The position numbers were made by a program, and so were the translations under genes. 33,533 nt of DNA, taken from assembly GCA_903884945.1 (NCBI GenBank), contig CAISGR010000183.1, forward strand, positions 1 through 33,533, read 5' to 3'. This document shows, in pieces, positions 1 to 9,516 of the stretch. The notes beneath the pieces were generated by a model. That model saw nothing but the letters and a program-made list of their open reading frames with translations. It ran no database searches and was not told the DNA's origin. Position 1 is the stretch's first letter; every line of letters begins with the position of its first letter. The DNA comes from an uncultured bacterium. Its GTDB lineage: Bacteria > Pseudomonadota > Alphaproteobacteria > Sphingomonadales > Sphingomonadaceae.

Positions 1-2
1 CT

Positions 3-254
3 GCAGATCTTGCCATCCATTTCCTGCGCCGGGCGGGAATCATCACCGGCGACAACGAGCCCTATTCGGGGCGGGTGCTGAACGCGACGCTCAACCGCCA
101 TGGCGAAGCCAATGGCATCGCCAGCGTCGCCATCGAAATCCGCAACGACCTGATCAGCGATGCGGCGGGCATCGCCCGCTGGAGTGACGTTCTGGCGCCG
201 ATCCTCGTCAAGATCCGCAATAGTCTTGCGCAAGAGGTGGCCACGGCGACATAG
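3..254 (+). CDS. N-formylglutamate amidohydrolase family protein, C-terminal part (5' end outside the window)
   Basis: The reading frame is open from the left edge to TAG at 252-254 and gives 83 residues. The segment [12 protein letters not shown], followed by LNRHGEANG and [10 protein letters not shown], is the typical C-terminal signature of the N-formylglutamate amidohydrolase (FGase) family, zinc-type hydrolases that release formate and L-glutamate from N-formylglutamate in histidine degradation or act on related N-acyl substrates. The metal-binding N-terminal part lies outside the window, so the substrate cannot be judged. The stop is 8 bases before the ilvD ATG, so the two genes are probably co-transcribed. 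Family assignment is from motif memory; many sphingomonads carry FGase-like paralogues without the rest of the histidine pathway nearby. Confidence 0.8.
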   Translation, partial: ADLAIHFLRRAGIITGDNEPYSGRVLNATLNRHGEANGIASVAIEIRNDLISDAAGIARWSDVLAPILVKIRNSLAQEVATAT

Positions 255-262
255 CCGTCGGC

Positions 263-1984
263 ATGACCCATCAGTTCGACAAATCGAAGCTTCCGAGCCG
301 CCACGTCTCTGTCGGCCCGGAGCGCGCGCCGCACCGCAGCTATTATTACGCGATGGGGATCGCCGAGGAGGATATCGCCAAGCCGTTCGTCGCGCTCGCC
401 AGCGCCGGCAACGACAGCGCTCCCTGCAACACTACCCTCGACGCCCAGGCCGATGCTGCCCGGGCCGGCGTGATCCAGGGCGGCGGCATGCCGCGGCGCT
501 TCAACACCATCACCGTTACCGACGGGATTGCGATGGGCCATCAGGGCATGAAGTCCTCGCTGGTGAGTCGCGAGGTGATCGCCGACTCGGTCGAGCTCAG
601 CGTGCGCGGCCATTGCTATGACGCGCTGGTCGGCTTTGCCGGCTGCGACAAGTCGCTGCCCGGGATGATGATGGCGATGCTCCGCCTCAACGTGCCGAGC
701 ATCTTCGTCTATGGGGGATCGATCCTGCCCGGCCGCTATCATGGGCGCGACGTCACCGTGGTCGATGTGTTCGAGGCAGTCGGCCAGCACGCCGCCGGCA
801 ATTGCCCGCTCAAGGACCTGACCGAGCTGGAGAAGGTCGCCTGTCCCGGGCACGGCGCTTGCGGTGGGCAGTACACCGCCAATACGATGGCCTGTGTCGG
901 CGAGGCGATCGGCCTGTCGCTGCCCAATTCCAACATGGTGCCGGCACCCTATACGACACGAGAGCAGATCGCGGTCGCGGCCGGCGCTCAGGTGATGGAA
1001 CTGCTCGCTGCGAGGATCCGCCCGCGCGATATCTGCACCCGGGAGGCGTTCATCAACGCGGCCCGCGTCATCGCAGCGACCGGCGGCTCGACCAACGGCG
1101 CGCTCCACCTGCCGGCGATGGCGCATGAGGCAGGGATCGATTTCGATTTGTTCGATGTGGCAGAGGCTTTCAAATCAACACCTTACATCGCCGACCTGAA
1201 GCCAGGTGGCAAATATGTGGCCAAGGATATGTATGAAGCCGGCGGCGTCTACATGCTGATGAAGACGATGCTGGAGGGCGGCTTCCTCGACGGCAACTGC
1301 CTAACGGTCACGGGCAAGACGCTCGGCGAGAATATCGACAAGGTGACGTGGAATCCCGACCAGAAGGTCATCTATGACGTCAAGACGCCGCTGTCGCCGA
1401 CCGGCGGCGTCGTCGGCCTGCGCGGCAGCCTCGCGCCCGACGGCGCGATCGTGAAGGTTGCGGGGATGCACCGGCTCCAGTTCACCGGTCCGGCGCGGGT
1501 GTTCGATTGCGAGGAGGACACCTTCGCCGCGGTCGAGGCGCGTTCGATCAGCGAGGGCGAGGTCATCGTGATCCGCTATGAGGGACCCAAGGGCGGGCCG
1601 GGCATGCGCGAGATGCTGTCGACCACCGCTGCGCTTTACGGGCTCGGCATGGGCGAGAAGGTCGCGCTCATTACCGACGGGCGCTTCTCCGGCGCGACGC
1701 GCGGCTTCTGCATCGGCCATGTCGGCCCGGAGGCGGCCGAGGGCGGCCCGATCGCGCTGGTACAGGATGGCGACATCATCAGGATCGACGCTGAAGCCGG
1801 TACGATCGACCTCGACGTTCCCGAGGAAGTCCTCGCCGCGCGCCGCGCAGCATGGCAACCGCGCCGGCATGACTATCAGTCGGGCGCACTGTGGCGCTAT
1901 GCGGCTACTGTCGGCCCGGCCTATAAGGGCGCGGTCACGCACCCAGGAGCCAGCGCTGAAACCCATGTCTACGCGGATATCTAG
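263..1984 (+). CDS. ilvD: Dihydroxy-acid dehydratase (IlvD/Edd family)
   Basis: 573 residues. The protein dehydrates 2,3-dihydroxy-3-methyl acids to 2-keto acids, the third common step of valine/isoleucine synthesis, in the cytoplasm. The three Fe-S cysteines expected for the family are visible: Cys55 (NDSAPCN), Cys128 ([10 protein letters not shown]) and Cys200 ([15 protein letters not shown]). The C-terminal active-site serine lies in [11 protein letters not shown]. The length is that of the shorter IlvD/Edd type; E. coli IlvD is about 616. Sugar-acid dehydratases (arabonate, xylonate) share this fold, so a non-BCAA substrate is a real alternative, and no other ilv gene is in view. The ATG at 263 was chosen because the conserved N-terminus begins there; its Shine-Dalgarno is poor. 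The last 20 bases overlap the next gene. Confidence 0.9.
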   Translation: MTHQFDKSKLPSRHVSVGPERAPHRSYYYAMGIAEEDIAKPFVALASAGNDSAPCNTTLDAQADAARAGVIQGGGMPRRFNTITVTDGIAMGHQGMKSSLVSREVIADSVELSVRGHCYDALVGFAGCDKSLPGMMMAMLRLNVPSIFVYGGSILPGRYHGRDVTVVDVFEAVGQHAAGNCPLKDLTELEKVACPGHGACGGQYTANTMACVGEAIGLSLPNSNMVPAPYTTREQIAVAAGAQVMELLAARIRPRDICTREAFINAARVIAATGGSTNGALHLPAMAHEAGIDFDLFDVAEAFKSTPYIADLKPGGKYVAKDMYEAGGVYMLMKTMLEGGFLDGNCLTVTGKTLGENIDKVTWNPDQKVIYDVKTPLSPTGGVVGLRGSLAPDGAIVKVAGMHRLQFTGPARVFDCEEDTFAAVEARSISEGEVIVIRYEGPKGGPGMREMLSTTAALYGLGMGEKVALITDGRFSGATRGFCIGHVGPEAAEGGPIALVQDGDIIRIDAEAGTIDLDVPEEVLAARRAAWQPRRHDYQSGALWRYAATVGPAYKGAVTHPGASAETHVYADI

Positions 1985-2372
1985 CGCGGCGCTGCTTGCC
2001 CTCGGCCTCGTCGGCTGCGGCGAGCCAAAGACCGATCATCAAGCGCTCGCCAATGTCGAGGCGGCCCAGCGGGTGCGTGCCCAGGAATCCGGCAACATCG
2101 TCTGTGCGCATCGCGGATCCGGCGATTTCGCGCGCGTGTGCACGCTCGACCGCGAACAGGCGGCGCAGGGGTTGATCCTGACGATCCGCCACCCGGACGG
2201 CGCCTTCCACCGGCTGCTGGTGACGAAGGACGGCCGTGGCGTGATCGCGGCGGACGGCGCGGAAAGGGCCGTCGTGACGATCATGGGCAAGGACAGCATC
2301 GAGGTCGCGCTCGGCGGGGATCGCTATCGCCTGCCCGCGACGGTGCGCGGAAATGGCGGGCCGGCGTCATGA
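1965..2372 (+). CDS. Small predicted lipoprotein of unknown function
   Basis: 135 residues. The N-terminus is a short lipoprotein signal peptide with lipobox LVGC (Cys18), so the mature protein should be acylated at Cys18 and membrane-anchored in the periplasm. The rest is a compact hydrophilic domain with an early IVCAHRG segment and two further cysteines (in IVCAH and RVCTL). The start at 1965 lies inside the end of ilvD (20-base overlap); the longer frame upstream is a shadow of ilvD. The stop overlaps the nnr start as ATGA, implying translational coupling. I do not recognise the domain. Position suggests co-expression with ilvD and nnr, but nothing links its function to either. Confidence 0.75.
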   Translation: MSTRISSAALLALGLVGCGEPKTDHQALANVEAAQRVRAQESGNIVCAHRGSGDFARVCTLDREQAAQGLILTIRHPDGAFHRLLVTKDGRGVIAADGAERAVVTIMGKDSIEVALGGDRYRLPATVRGNGGPAS

Positions 2373-3757
2373 CGCCCCTCGCGCGACAGCCGATCCTGAC
2401 GGCCGCGGCAATGCGGGTGGCGGAGCAATCGGCAATGGACCGGGGCGCAACGGTGGACAGCCTGATGGCGCGGGCCGGCGCAGCCGTGGCCGAGGTCGTG
2501 CGGCGGCTGTCGTCCGCCGCGCCGGTGCTGGTGCTGTGCGGTCCCGGCAACAATGGCGGCGACGGCTATGTCGTCGCCGGCGAACTGGCCCGGGCCGGTC
2601 TGTCCGTGCGGATCGCCGCCAGCGGATTGCCGGCGACCGACGCGGCCCGCAATGCGCGGGCACGGTGGACCGGGCCGGTCGAGGACCTTGGCGACGCCGG
2701 GCCGGCCCCGGTCCTCGTCGATGCGCTGTTCGGCACCGGTCTTTCCCGGCCGCTCGACGCTGCGATCGCAGAGCCGTTCCTGGAGTTGGTTGCTGCCGCC
2801 CGCCTGTCGGTCGCGGTCGACCTGCCGAGCGGCGTCGCCACCGACGACGGCGCCGTTCTCGGGACGGTGCCCCGTTTCGACCTCACCCTGGCGCTCGGAT
2901 CGGCCAAGCCCTCGCACCTGCTCCAGCCGGCAGCGCGTTTCTGCGGGGCGGTTCGGGTGCTCGATATCGGCATTCCGATCGAGAGCGAGACATTCGTGCT
3001 CGGGCGCCCGGTGCTTGCCGGGCCTGGTCCCGATGCGCACAAATATTCGCGCGGCATGGTCGTGGTGATCGCCGGCGCGATGCCCGGTGCGGCCGAGCTT
3101 GCCGCGCAGGCGGCATTGCGGGCTAGGGCGGGCTATGCCCTGCTCCTGGACGGCGCGGCGCACGGGACGCCCCATGCCGTGGTGCGCAAACCCTGGCGGG
3201 CCGAATTGCTGGATGACGCGCGCATCGGGGCCATCCTGATCGGCCCCGGCTTGGGGCGAGACCGTTCGGCCATGGCGAAGCTCGATTCTGCCCTGGCCAG
3301 CAGGCATCGCCTGGTGATCGACGGTGATGCCCTGCACCTGCTCGACCAGAGTCGCCTCGGCATGCTGCGGTCGCGGGACACTGTTGCGATCCTTACGCCG
3401 CATGCCGGCGAATTCGCGGCACTGTTCGGCAAGCCTGCGGGCAGCAAGATCGATGCGGCACGTGGCGCGGCAAGGCAATTCGGTGCCGTCGTCGTCTTCA
3501 AGGGCCCGGACACGGTCGTGGCCGCGCCCGACGGCACTGTCCTGGTTACCGAAACCTCCAGCGACTGGCTGTCGACCGCAGGGACCGGCGACGTTCTTGC
3601 AGGGACGATCGCTGCGATGCTGGCGGCGGACCCCGCGCCGATGAACGGGGCAGGGGCGGGCGTCTGGCTTCACGCTGAAGCCGCGCGGCGGCTCGGCCCC
3701 GCTTTCCTGGCGGACGATCTGGCGCAGGCGCTGACCGCGGCCCGGGCTTCGCTATGA
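2369..3757 (+). CDS. nnr: Bifunctional NAD(P)H-hydrate repair enzyme (epimerase + ADP-dependent dehydratase)
   Basis: 462 residues, with two fused domains. Residues 1 to about 210 are a YjeF_N/NnrE epimerase domain: the nucleotide loop GPGNNGGDGY is at 58-67, followed by DALFGTGLSR and VDLPSGV. Residues about 220-462 are the ribokinase-like NnrD dehydratase: HKYSRG at 224-229, TPHAGEF at 343-349, VFKGPD, and the catalytic TAGTGDVLAG at 403-412. Together they epimerise S/R-NADHX and NADPHX and dehydrate the S form back to NAD(P)H, a metabolite-repair reaction. E. coli Nnr is somewhat longer (about 515). The ATG overlaps the lipoprotein stop (ATGA), and the stop overlaps the next gene in the same way, so this is a tightly coupled operon member. 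Confidence 0.95.
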   Translation: MTPLARQPILTAAAMRVAEQSAMDRGATVDSLMARAGAAVAEVVRRLSSAAPVLVLCGPGNNGGDGYVVAGELARAGLSVRIAASGLPATDAARNARARWTGPVEDLGDAGPAPVLVDALFGTGLSRPLDAAIAEPFLELVAAARLSVAVDLPSGVATDDGAVLGTVPRFDLTLALGSAKPSHLLQPAARFCGAVRVLDIGIPIESETFVLGRPVLAGPGPDAHKYSRGMVVVIAGAMPGAAELAAQAALRARAGYALLLDGAAHGTPHAVVRKPWRAELLDDARIGAILIGPGLGRDRSAMAKLDSALASRHRLVIDGDALHLLDQSRLGMLRSRDTVAILTPHAGEFAALFGKPAGSKIDAARGAARQFGAVVVFKGPDTVVAAPDGTVLVTETSSDWLSTAGTGDVLAGTIAAMLAADPAPMNGAGAGVWLHAEAARRLGPAFLADDLAQALTAARASL

Positions 3758-4938
3758 GCGACGTCATCGTCCGCGTCGCCGCTCGTGGCGACGGCGTAAC
3801 CGGAAATGGTCGCCATGCATCTCTGGCGGCGCCGGGCGACACGCTGACGGCCGACGGCCAGGTGCTTCCGGGGCCGCATCACCAGGTGCCGCCATGCCGT
3901 CACTTTCCGACCTGCGGGGGCTGCCAACTGCAGCATCTCGACGACGAGAGCTATGCCGGCTTCATCACTGACCGCATCGCGGGTGCGCTCGCGGCCCAGG
4001 GCCTCGGGGCAGACATCCGCGCGCCCGCACTGTCGCCCGCCCGGACGCGGCGTCGCGCCGCGCTGCAGGCCGAGGCGAAGGGCGGTCGAGTCCGGATCGG
4101 GTTCAGCGAGGGATCGAGCCACGCGCTGGTCGATCTTCAGGAGTGCTGGATCCTGACGCCGGGGCTGTTCGCCCTGATCGCGCCGCTGCGGGGGTTGCTC
4201 GCCCGCTTCCTCAAGGCCAACCGGCGCGCGCGCCTGCACCTGACCCAGGCGGATCAGGGCATCGACCTGCTCATCGAAGGGATCGAGGCGGAAGGCCTGG
4301 CTGCTGCCGAGGAAATCACGGCGTTCTGCCAGCGCCACGGCGTTGCGCGCCTTTCCATCGACAACGGGCTGGGCCCGGAAACCCGCTGGGAACCGGAGCC
4401 CGTTACGATCACCCTGTCGGGCGTGGCGGTGCCGTTGCCGCATAATTCCTTCCTGCAGGCAACCGGCGAGGGCGAGGCCGCGCTCGTCGCGGCGGTGCGC
4501 GCGGCGGTAGGGCAGGCGGGCGTGACCGCTGACCTGTTCTCCGGGCTCGGGACCTTTGCCCTCGCCCTGCCCGGCCGGGTCTATGCCGCCGAGGCGGCGC
4601 GCGATGCGATCCTGTCGCTCAAGGGAGCCGGCGCGCGCGCCGGGCGGCAGCTCTTCGCCGATCATCGCGACCTGTTCCGTCGCCCGCTGACGCCGGCCGA
4701 ATGCGATCGCTTTGCCGCCATCGTCCTCGATCCGCCGCGGGCCGGCGCGCGCGAACAGGCACTGCAACTGGCCGAGGCAAAGACGCCATCGATCGCCTAT
4801 GTCTCGTGCAATCCCAGTAGCTTCGCGCGCGATGCCGAGATCCTATGCAAGGGCGGCTATACGCTGGACTGGATCCAGCCGGTCGGGCAGTTCCGGTGGT
4901 CGACGCATGTCGAACTGGCGGCGCGCTTCAGCCGCTGA
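3754..4938 (+). CDS. TrmA/RumA-type RNA m5U methyltransferase with Fe-S cluster
   Basis: 394 residues. This is a class I SAM-dependent RNA uracil-5-methyltransferase acting on 23S rRNA or tRNA. Cys48, Cys54, Cys57 (PCRHFPTCGGCQ) and Cys131 (QECWIL) form the [4Fe-4S] motif of RumA/RlmD-like enzymes. SAM motif I is DLFSGLGTFAL (260-270), VLDPPRAG is at 324-331, and the catalytic nucleophile is Cys352 in VSCNPSSFARD. The N-terminal TRAM-like segment is short (about 45 residues). The start ATG overlaps the nnr stop (ATGA). The gene ends the + strand operon and converges on truA with a 12-base gap. Whether it modifies 23S rRNA U747, U1939 or another site cannot be read from the sequence, so no symbol is given. 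Confidence 0.9.
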   Translation: MSDVIVRVAARGDGVTGNGRHASLAAPGDTLTADGQVLPGPHHQVPPCRHFPTCGGCQLQHLDDESYAGFITDRIAGALAAQGLGADIRAPALSPARTRRRAALQAEAKGGRVRIGFSEGSSHALVDLQECWILTPGLFALIAPLRGLLARFLKANRRARLHLTQADQGIDLLIEGIEAEGLAAAEEITAFCQRHGVARLSIDNGLGPETRWEPEPVTITLSGVAVPLPHNSFLQATGEGEAALVAAVRAAVGQAGVTADLFSGLGTFALALPGRVYAAEAARDAILSLKGAGARAGRQLFADHRDLFRRPLTPAECDRFAAIVLDPPRAGAREQALQLAEAKTPSIAYVSCNPSSFARDAEILCKGGYTLDWIQPVGQFRWSTHVELAARFSR

Positions 4939-4950
4939 CCAGGTGCCGGA

Positions 4951-5691
4951 TCAGGGATAGTCGGCGCGCAGGAAGAACAGGCCATCGGGAGGCGCATTGA
5001 GGCCCAGCTGTGACCGGTCACGCGCCTCGAGCGCTGCCTGCAGGTCATCGGCCGACCATTTTCCCTGGCCGACAAGGGCGAGGCACCCGACCATCGACCG
5101 CACCTGATGATGCAGGAACGAGCGGGCCGAGGCGAACACGCTGATCCGTTCCCCCTGTTGCCTGACGTCAAGCCGGTCGAGCGTGCGCAACGGGCTGTCC
5201 GCCTGACAATGCGCGGACCGGAAGGTCGTGAAGTCATGCCGCCCGACCAGTCGCGCCGCGGCATCTGCCATTGCCGACGCGTCGAGCGGGGTAGGCACGC
5301 GCCAGGCCAGCCCGTTCTCGAAGGTCAGCGGCGCGCGGCGGCTGATGATCCGATACTCGTAATGGCGCGCCAGGCACGAGAAGCGGGCGTGCCAGTCGTC
5401 CGCGACAAGCTGGCAATCCAGGATCGCGACGGGCGCCGGGCGCAGTTTGGCGTTGAGCGCCTCCATCAGCCGGAACGGCGTGATGATTCGTTCGAGATCG
5501 AGATGGGCGCGCATGCCGCGCGCGTGCACGCCGGCATCGGTCCTTCCGGCGGCATGGACGGCGACAGTTTCGCCGGTGATCGCGAGCGCCGCGCGCTCGA
5601 TCGCCTCCTGCACGCTGGGCCCGTGCGCCTGGCGCTGCCAGCCCATGAACGGCCGGCCATCATATTCGACGGTCAGCGCGAAGCGGCTCAC
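4951..5691 (-). CDS. truA: tRNA pseudouridine(38-40) synthase TruA
   Basis: 246 residues. TruA isomerises uridines 38-40 in the anticodon stem of many tRNAs. The catalytic aspartate is Asp52 in [14 protein letters not shown]. Other family landmarks are [16 protein letters not shown] at the N-terminus, [24 protein letters not shown] and [13 protein letters not shown] near the C-terminus. The start is taken as GTG at 5689-5691, giving the N-terminus [12 protein letters not shown]; upstream of it the frame is a shadow of fmt. The GTG overlaps the fmt stop by four bases (GTGA), so translation is likely coupled and fmt-truA form a two-gene unit. Length agrees with the family (245-270). Confidence 0.96.
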   Translation of the reverse strand: MSRFALTVEYDGRPFMGWQRQAHGPSVQEAIERAALAITGETVAVHAAGRTDAGVHARGMRAHLDLERIITPFRLMEALNAKLRPAPVAILDCQLVADDWHARFSCLARHYEYRIISRRAPLTFENGLAWRVPTPLDASAMADAAARLVGRHDFTTFRSAHCQADSPLRTLDRLDVRQQGERISVFASARSFLHHQVRSMVGCLALVGQGKWSADDLQAALEARDRSQLGLNAPPDGLFFLRADYP

Positions 5692-6599
5692 GTCAGCTGC
5701 GTTCCGGCCGGGATGGGGAAGCCGCGCAGCAGCTCCGACGACGTCATGGCGGCGCGTCCGGCGCGTTGGACCTTCCCCGGCAACAACACGGCATCGGCGC
5801 AGGCAATCGCCAGCTTGTCGTCGGTCACCAGCCCGGGCGGCACCGGGGACGAAAGGGGCGCGATCGCCGCGCTCAGGATACGGATCCGCTCCCCGGCATA
5901 TTCGAAATAGGCACCCGGCGCGGGATTGAACGCCCGGATTTGCCGCTCGATCTGGCTGGCGGGGCGGCTCCAGTCGATCCGCGCCTCGGCCTTGTCGACC
6001 TTGGGAGCATAGGTCAGGCCCGCCTCGGACTGCGCCACTGCAGGATAGCCGTCCGGATCGGCCAGCACCTGTACCATCAGCCGGGCGCCCATCGCACTCA
6101 ATTCGTCGGTCAGCGCACCCGCTGTCTTCCCGTCGACCGGCGTCCGCTCCTCCAGCCGCACCGGCCCGGTGTCGAGACCCGCCTCCATCTGCATGATGCC
6201 GACCCCGGTTTCGGCATCGCCGGCGAGGATGGCGCGCTGGATCGGTGCCGCGCCACGCCAGCGCGGCAGCAGCGACGCATGGACGTTGAGGCAACCAAGG
6301 CGTGGGGCCTCCAGTACCGCGGGCGGCAGAATCAGGCCATAGGCCGCCACGACCGCCGCATCGGCATCGCAAGCGGAAAATTCTGCTTGAGCCGCAAGCG
6401 CGCGTAGCGTCGCGGGCGTTCGCACCGCAAGGCCCAGTGCCTCGGCCCGTGCCTGGACCGGGGAGGGGGTCAGCGCCTTGCCACGCCCGGCGCGGCGTGG
6501 CGGCTGGCTGTAGACCGCCACGACCTCGTGGCCGGCATCGACAAGCGCCTGAAGCACCGGCACCGAAAATTCGGGGGTTCCCATGAAGACGATCCGCAT
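5688..6599 (-). CDS. fmt: Methionyl-tRNA formyltransferase
   Basis: 303 residues. Fmt transfers the formyl group of 10-formyl-THF to Met-tRNA(fMet). The N-terminus [14 protein letters not shown] is canonical. Catalytic residues Asn105, His107 ([19 protein letters not shown]) and Asp143 (MEAGLDTGP) are present and equivalent to E. coli Asn106/His108/Asp144. The C-terminal OB-like tRNA-binding domain starts near residue 205. ATG 6599 was chosen over longer upstream options because the family starts there. There is no Shine-Dalgarno before it (GAGCGTAACC-ATG). It is divergent from recR with only 54 bases between, and coupled to truA. In many bacteria fmt is in an operon with def; here def lies 0.7 kb away on the other strand. 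Confidence 0.97.
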   Translation of the reverse strand: MRIVFMGTPEFSVPVLQALVDAGHEVVAVYSQPPRRAGRGKALTPSPVQARAEALGLAVRTPATLRALAAQAEFSACDADAAVVAAYGLILPPAVLEAPRLGCLNVHASLLPRWRGAAPIQRAILAGDAETGVGIMQMEAGLDTGPVRLEERTPVDGKTAGALTDELSAMGARLMVQVLADPDGYPAVAQSEAGLTYAPKVDKAEARIDWSRPASQIERQIRAFNPAPGAYFEYAGERIRILSAAIAPLSSPVPPGLVTDDKLAIACADAVLLPGKVQRAGRAAMTSSELLRGFPIPAGTQLT

Positions 6600-6607
6600 G
6601 GTTACGC

Positions 6608-6645
6608 TCTGGCCGCTTGGCAGAGGCCCACGCAACCCCCTATCT
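6608..6645. promoter_or_regulatory. Face-to-face fmt/recR promoters in a 54-base gap
   Basis: For recR (+): TTGGCA at 6617-6622, 17-base spacer, CTATCT at 6640-6645, then 8 bases to the ATG at 6654. For fmt (-): TTGCGT (complement of 6630-6635), 16-base spacer, GCCAGA (complement of 6608-6613), then 8 bases to the ATG at 6599. The fmt -10 is a poor match and is less certain than the recR one. Neither gene has a Shine-Dalgarno, and the short gap forces both promoters to sit almost on the start codons. Elements are assigned by eye. Confidence 0.45.
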
Positions 6646-6653
6646 GTTCCACC

Positions 6654-7250
6654 ATGGCGTCTCCAGAGATCGAAGCCCTCACCCAGGCACTTTCCCGGCT
6701 TCCGGGGCTGGGCCCCCGATCGGCACGGCGCGCGGTACTGCATCTGCTCAAGAAGCGCGAGGCAGCGCTGGGGCCCTTGCTGTCGGCGCTGACGGCGGTG
6801 GAGGAAAGACTCTCAAGCTGCTCTGTTTGCGGCAATATCGATACGACCAACCCGTGCGGTGTCTGTGCCGATCCCCGCCGGGATGCCCGTTCGCTCTGCG
6901 TTGTCGAGGAAGTGGCGGATCTCTGGGCGCTCGACCGCTCGCGGCTCTTTCCCGGCCGCTTTCACGTCCTTGGGGGCAGGTTGTCCGCCCTGGAAGGCGT
7001 CCGGCCGGAGGATCTGAGCATCGATTCGCTCGTCCGCCGGATCGAGGCGGGGGGTATCGATGAAGTCGTGCTTGCCATGAACGCGACGCTGGAGGGCCAA
7101 ACGACGGCGCACTATATCGCCGAGCGCATCGAGCGCTTCCCCGTCCGGGTCACCCAGCTCGCCCATGGCCTGCCGGTGGGCGGTGAGCTCGACTATCTCG
7201 ACGAGGGAACCCTGGCCCAGGCACTGCGGGCGCGGCGCCCGGTTTCCTAG
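6654..7250 (+). CDS. recR: Recombination mediator RecR
   Basis: 198 residues, the usual RecR length. RecR works with RecF/RecO to load RecA at gaps. Visible parts are the N-terminal helix-hairpin-helix ([17 protein letters not shown], residues 16-32), a zinc finger of Cys56, Cys59, Cys68 and Cys71, and the Toprim domain with [13 protein letters not shown] (82-94) and [16 protein letters not shown]. The C-terminal [21 protein letters not shown] is canonical. The ATG at 6654 lies 8 bases after a CTATCT -10 element and has no Shine-Dalgarno, so the mRNA is probably leaderless or nearly so. dnaX and ybaB, frequent partners elsewhere, are absent; def follows after 41 bases with its own promoter-like sequence. 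Confidence 0.97.
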   Translation: MASPEIEALTQALSRLPGLGPRSARRAVLHLLKKREAALGPLLSALTAVEERLSSCSVCGNIDTTNPCGVCADPRRDARSLCVVEEVADLWALDRSRLFPGRFHVLGGRLSALEGVRPEDLSIDSLVRRIEAGGIDEVVLAMNATLEGQTTAHYIAERIERFPVRVTQLAHGLPVGGELDYLDEGTLAQALRARRPVS

Positions 7251-7256
7251 GCATGC

Positions 7257-7284
7257 TTGACGGCGGGCGCTGGCTTTCCTAGCT
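7257..7284 (+). promoter_or_regulatory. Predicted def promoter placing +1 at the start codon
   Basis: TTGACG at 7257-7262, 16-base spacer, CTAGCT at 7279-7284, and only seven bases (CGCGCTC) to the ATG at 7292. The -10 plus its next base, CTAGCTC, matches the alphaproteobacterial pattern CTANAWC at all but one position. Initiation 7-8 bases below the -10 would start the transcript at the A of the ATG. No Shine-Dalgarno is present. Confidence 0.55.
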
Positions 7285-7291
7285 CGCGCTC

Positions 7292-7822
7292 ATGTCCGTT
7301 CTCGAAATCCTAGAAGTCCCGCATCCGGGCCTCCGTGCCGTTGCCGCACCCGTCGCCGCCGTGGACGATTCCATCCGCGCGATCGTCGCCGACATGTTCG
7401 ACACCATGTACGACGCCCGGGGTATCGGCCTCGCCGCCACCCAGGTCGCGATCGAGCAGCGCATCGTCGTGATCGACCTGCAGGAGCCCGAGAGCGACGC
7501 GGAGGATGCCAAGCCCGTCCGTAAGCCGCTGGTGTTCATCAATCCCGAGCTGGTCTCGGTCAGCGAAGAGACCTCGACCTATAACGAGGGCTGCCTGTCG
7601 ATCCCGGAGCAATATGCCGAGGTCGAGCGTCCGGCGCGCTGCCGGGTGACGTGGCTCGACGGAGACGGCACCGCGCATGAGGAGGACTTTGACGGCCTGC
7701 TCGCGACCTGCATCCAGCATGAGATCGATCATTTGAACGGGGTGCTGTTCATTGACCATATCTCGCGCCTCAAGCGCGACATGGTGCTCAAGAAGCTGGC
7801 CAAGGCGCGCAAGGCGGCCTGA
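7292..7822 (+). CDS. def: Peptide deformylase
   Basis: 176 residues. Def removes the N-formyl group from nascent proteins, releasing formate. All three family motifs are intact: GIGLAATQ (44-51), EGCLS (99-103, metal ligand Cys101) and HEIDH (143-147, metal ligands His143 and His147, catalytic Glu144). A loop at about 62-78 (LQEPESDAEDAKPVRKP) is a little longer than in E. coli Def (169 residues). The ATG at 7292 lacks a Shine-Dalgarno and lies seven bases from a promoter-like -10. It converges on fhs with a 21-base gap. Confidence 0.98.
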   Translation: MSVLEILEVPHPGLRAVAAPVAAVDDSIRAIVADMFDTMYDARGIGLAATQVAIEQRIVVIDLQEPESDAEDAKPVRKPLVFINPELVSVSEETSTYNEGCLSIPEQYAEVERPARCRVTWLDGDGTAHEEDFDGLLATCIQHEIDHLNGVLFIDHISRLKRDMVLKKLAKARKAA

Positions 7823-7843
7823 GGACCGGGGAACTGGGCCGGA

Positions 7844-9508
7844 TCAGAACAGGCCCTCGACCTCGCCGTTCGCTCCGAACCGGATCGACTCCGCCGCCGG
7901 GACGCGGGGCAGGCCGGGCATCGTCATGATTTCCCCGCATATCGCCACCACGAAGCCGGCTCCCGCCGAGAGTCGCACCTCGCGGACCGGAACGACATGC
8001 CCGGTGGGCGCCCCGAGCCTCGCCGGGTCGGTCGAGAAACTATACTGGGTCTTCGCCATGCAGACCGGCAAGTGGCCGAACCCGGCTTCCTCCCAGCGCG
8101 CCAGTTGCCGGAGGATATGCGGGTCAGCGATCGCTTCCTCGGCGCGGTAGATCCGCGTCGCCACCGCATTGATCTTGTCGAACAGGGGCAGGGCGTCGTC
8201 ATAGAGCGGCGCGAACTGCGCAGCGCCCTGATCGCACAGCGCGGCGACCTTCACAGCCAGCGCCTCGGCGCCGGCACCGCCCTCGGCCCAATGGGTGCAG
8301 AGCACGGCTTCGGCACCCTGGCCAGCTGCGATCTTGTGGATAACCTCGATTTCAGCCGCTGTGTCGCCGCCGAACCGGTTGATCGCGACGACCACCGGGA
8401 CGCCGAACTGGCGCACATTTTCGATATGTCGCGCAAGATTGACCCCGCCGCGCCGCACCGCCGCGGCGTCGGCGGTACCGAAGTCGGCCTTCGCGACGCC
8501 GCCGTTCATCTTGAGTGCGCGCACCGTGGCGACGATCACCGCGGCGGCGGGCTTCAGCCCCGCCTGCCGGCATTTGATGTCGAAGAACTTCTCGGCGCCC
8601 AGATCGGCCCCGAAGCCGGCCTCGGTTACCACATAGTCGCCGAGCGCCAGTGCCGCCCGCGTCGCGATCACGGAGTTGCACCCATGAGCGATGTTCGCGA
8701 ACGGCCCGCCATGCACGAAGGCCGGGTTGCCCTCGAGCGTCTGCACCAGGTTCGGCTTGATCGCCTGGGCGAGCAGCACCGCCATCGCGCCGTCGGCCTT
8801 GAGGTCGCGTGCCGTTACCGGGCGTCTGTCGCGGCTATAGCCGATGACGATCGCGCCCAGCCGCCGCTCGAGATCCTCCAGCCCGGTCGCGAGGCACAGG
8901 ATCGCCATCACCTCGGACGCGACGGTAATGTCGAAGCCGGATTCGCGCGGAAAGCCGTTCGCCGGTCCGCCGAGCGACTGGGCGATGTCGCGCAGGGCCC
9001 GATCGTTCATGTCCAGCACACGGCGCCACATGATCCGGCGCACGTCGATGTCGAGCGCGTTGCCCCAATGGATGTGATTGTCGATCATGGCGGCAAGGAG
9101 GTTATGGGCGCTCGTGATCGCGTGAAAATCGCCGGTGAAATGAAGGTTGATGTCCTCCATGGGCGCCACCTGCGCATAGCCGCCGCCCGCCGCGCCGCCC
9201 TTGGTGCCGAAACAGGGCCCCAGCGATGGCTCGCGCAGGCACAGCACCGTGCGCCGGCCGATGCGGTTGAGCGCGTCGGCCAGGCCGACCGACGTCGTCG
9301 ACTTGCCCTCTCCGGCCGGCGTGGGATTGATTGCGGTGACGAGGATCAGCTTGCCCGTGCTTTCGCTGGCCGGCACCTGCGCCAGATCGATCTTGGCCTT
9401 GAAATGTCCATAGGGCTCAACGGCTGCGGGCGGGATCGCGAGCTTGGCAGCGATGTCGCCAATGGGCTTCAGCGTGGCGGCGCGCGAGATCGCGATGTCG
9501 GTCAACAT
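7844..9508 (-). CDS. fhs: Formate--tetrahydrofolate ligase
   Basis: 554 residues, against about 556 for characterised enzymes. Fhs makes 10-formyl-THF from formate, THF and ATP in the cytoplasm. The phosphate-binding loop is TPAGEGKST at 63-71. Other conserved stretches are [54 protein letters not shown] and [20 protein letters not shown]. The start at 9508 gives [16 protein letters not shown]; the 28 residues upstream in frame do not look like the family. No Shine-Dalgarno precedes it, and a CTACGA element ends 8 bases before the ATG. The 10-formyl-THF product is the Fmt substrate, and Def returns formate, so the cluster contains a formate loop. Fhs also feeds purine synthesis. Confidence 0.98.
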   Translation of the reverse strand: MLTDIAISRAATLKPIGDIAAKLAIPPAAVEPYGHFKAKIDLAQVPASESTGKLILVTAINPTPAGEGKSTTSVGLADALNRIGRRTVLCLREPSLGPCFGTKGGAAGGGYAQVAPMEDINLHFTGDFHAITSAHNLLAAMIDNHIHWGNALDIDVRRIMWRRVLDMNDRALRDIAQSLGGPANGFPRESGFDITVASEVMAILCLATGLEDLERRLGAIVIGYSRDRRPVTARDLKADGAMAVLLAQAIKPNLVQTLEGNPAFVHGGPFANIAHGCNSVIATRAALALGDYVVTEAGFGADLGAEKFFDIKCRQAGLKPAAAVIVATVRALKMNGGVAKADFGTADAAAVRRGGVNLARHIENVRQFGVPVVVAINRFGGDTAAEIEVIHKIAAGQGAEAVLCTHWAEGGAGAEALAVKVAALCDQGAAQFAPLYDDALPLFDKINAVATRIYRAEEAIADPHILRQLARWEEAGFGHLPVCMAKTQYSFSTDPARLGAPTGHVVPVREVRLSAGAGFVVAICGEIMTMPGLPRVPAAESIRFGANGEVEGLF

Positions 9509-9516
9509 GGTGCCAG

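Noticed and set aside
2324..3673. A 449-codon minus-strand frame opposite nnr
   Set aside because: It is antisense to an intact two-domain nnr; composition is typical of high-GC shadows.
7836..7856. GGGCC/GGCCC inverted repeat at the def/fhs convergence as a terminator
   Set aside because: It has only five pairs, an 11-base loop and no T-run, and it extends into the fhs coding end.
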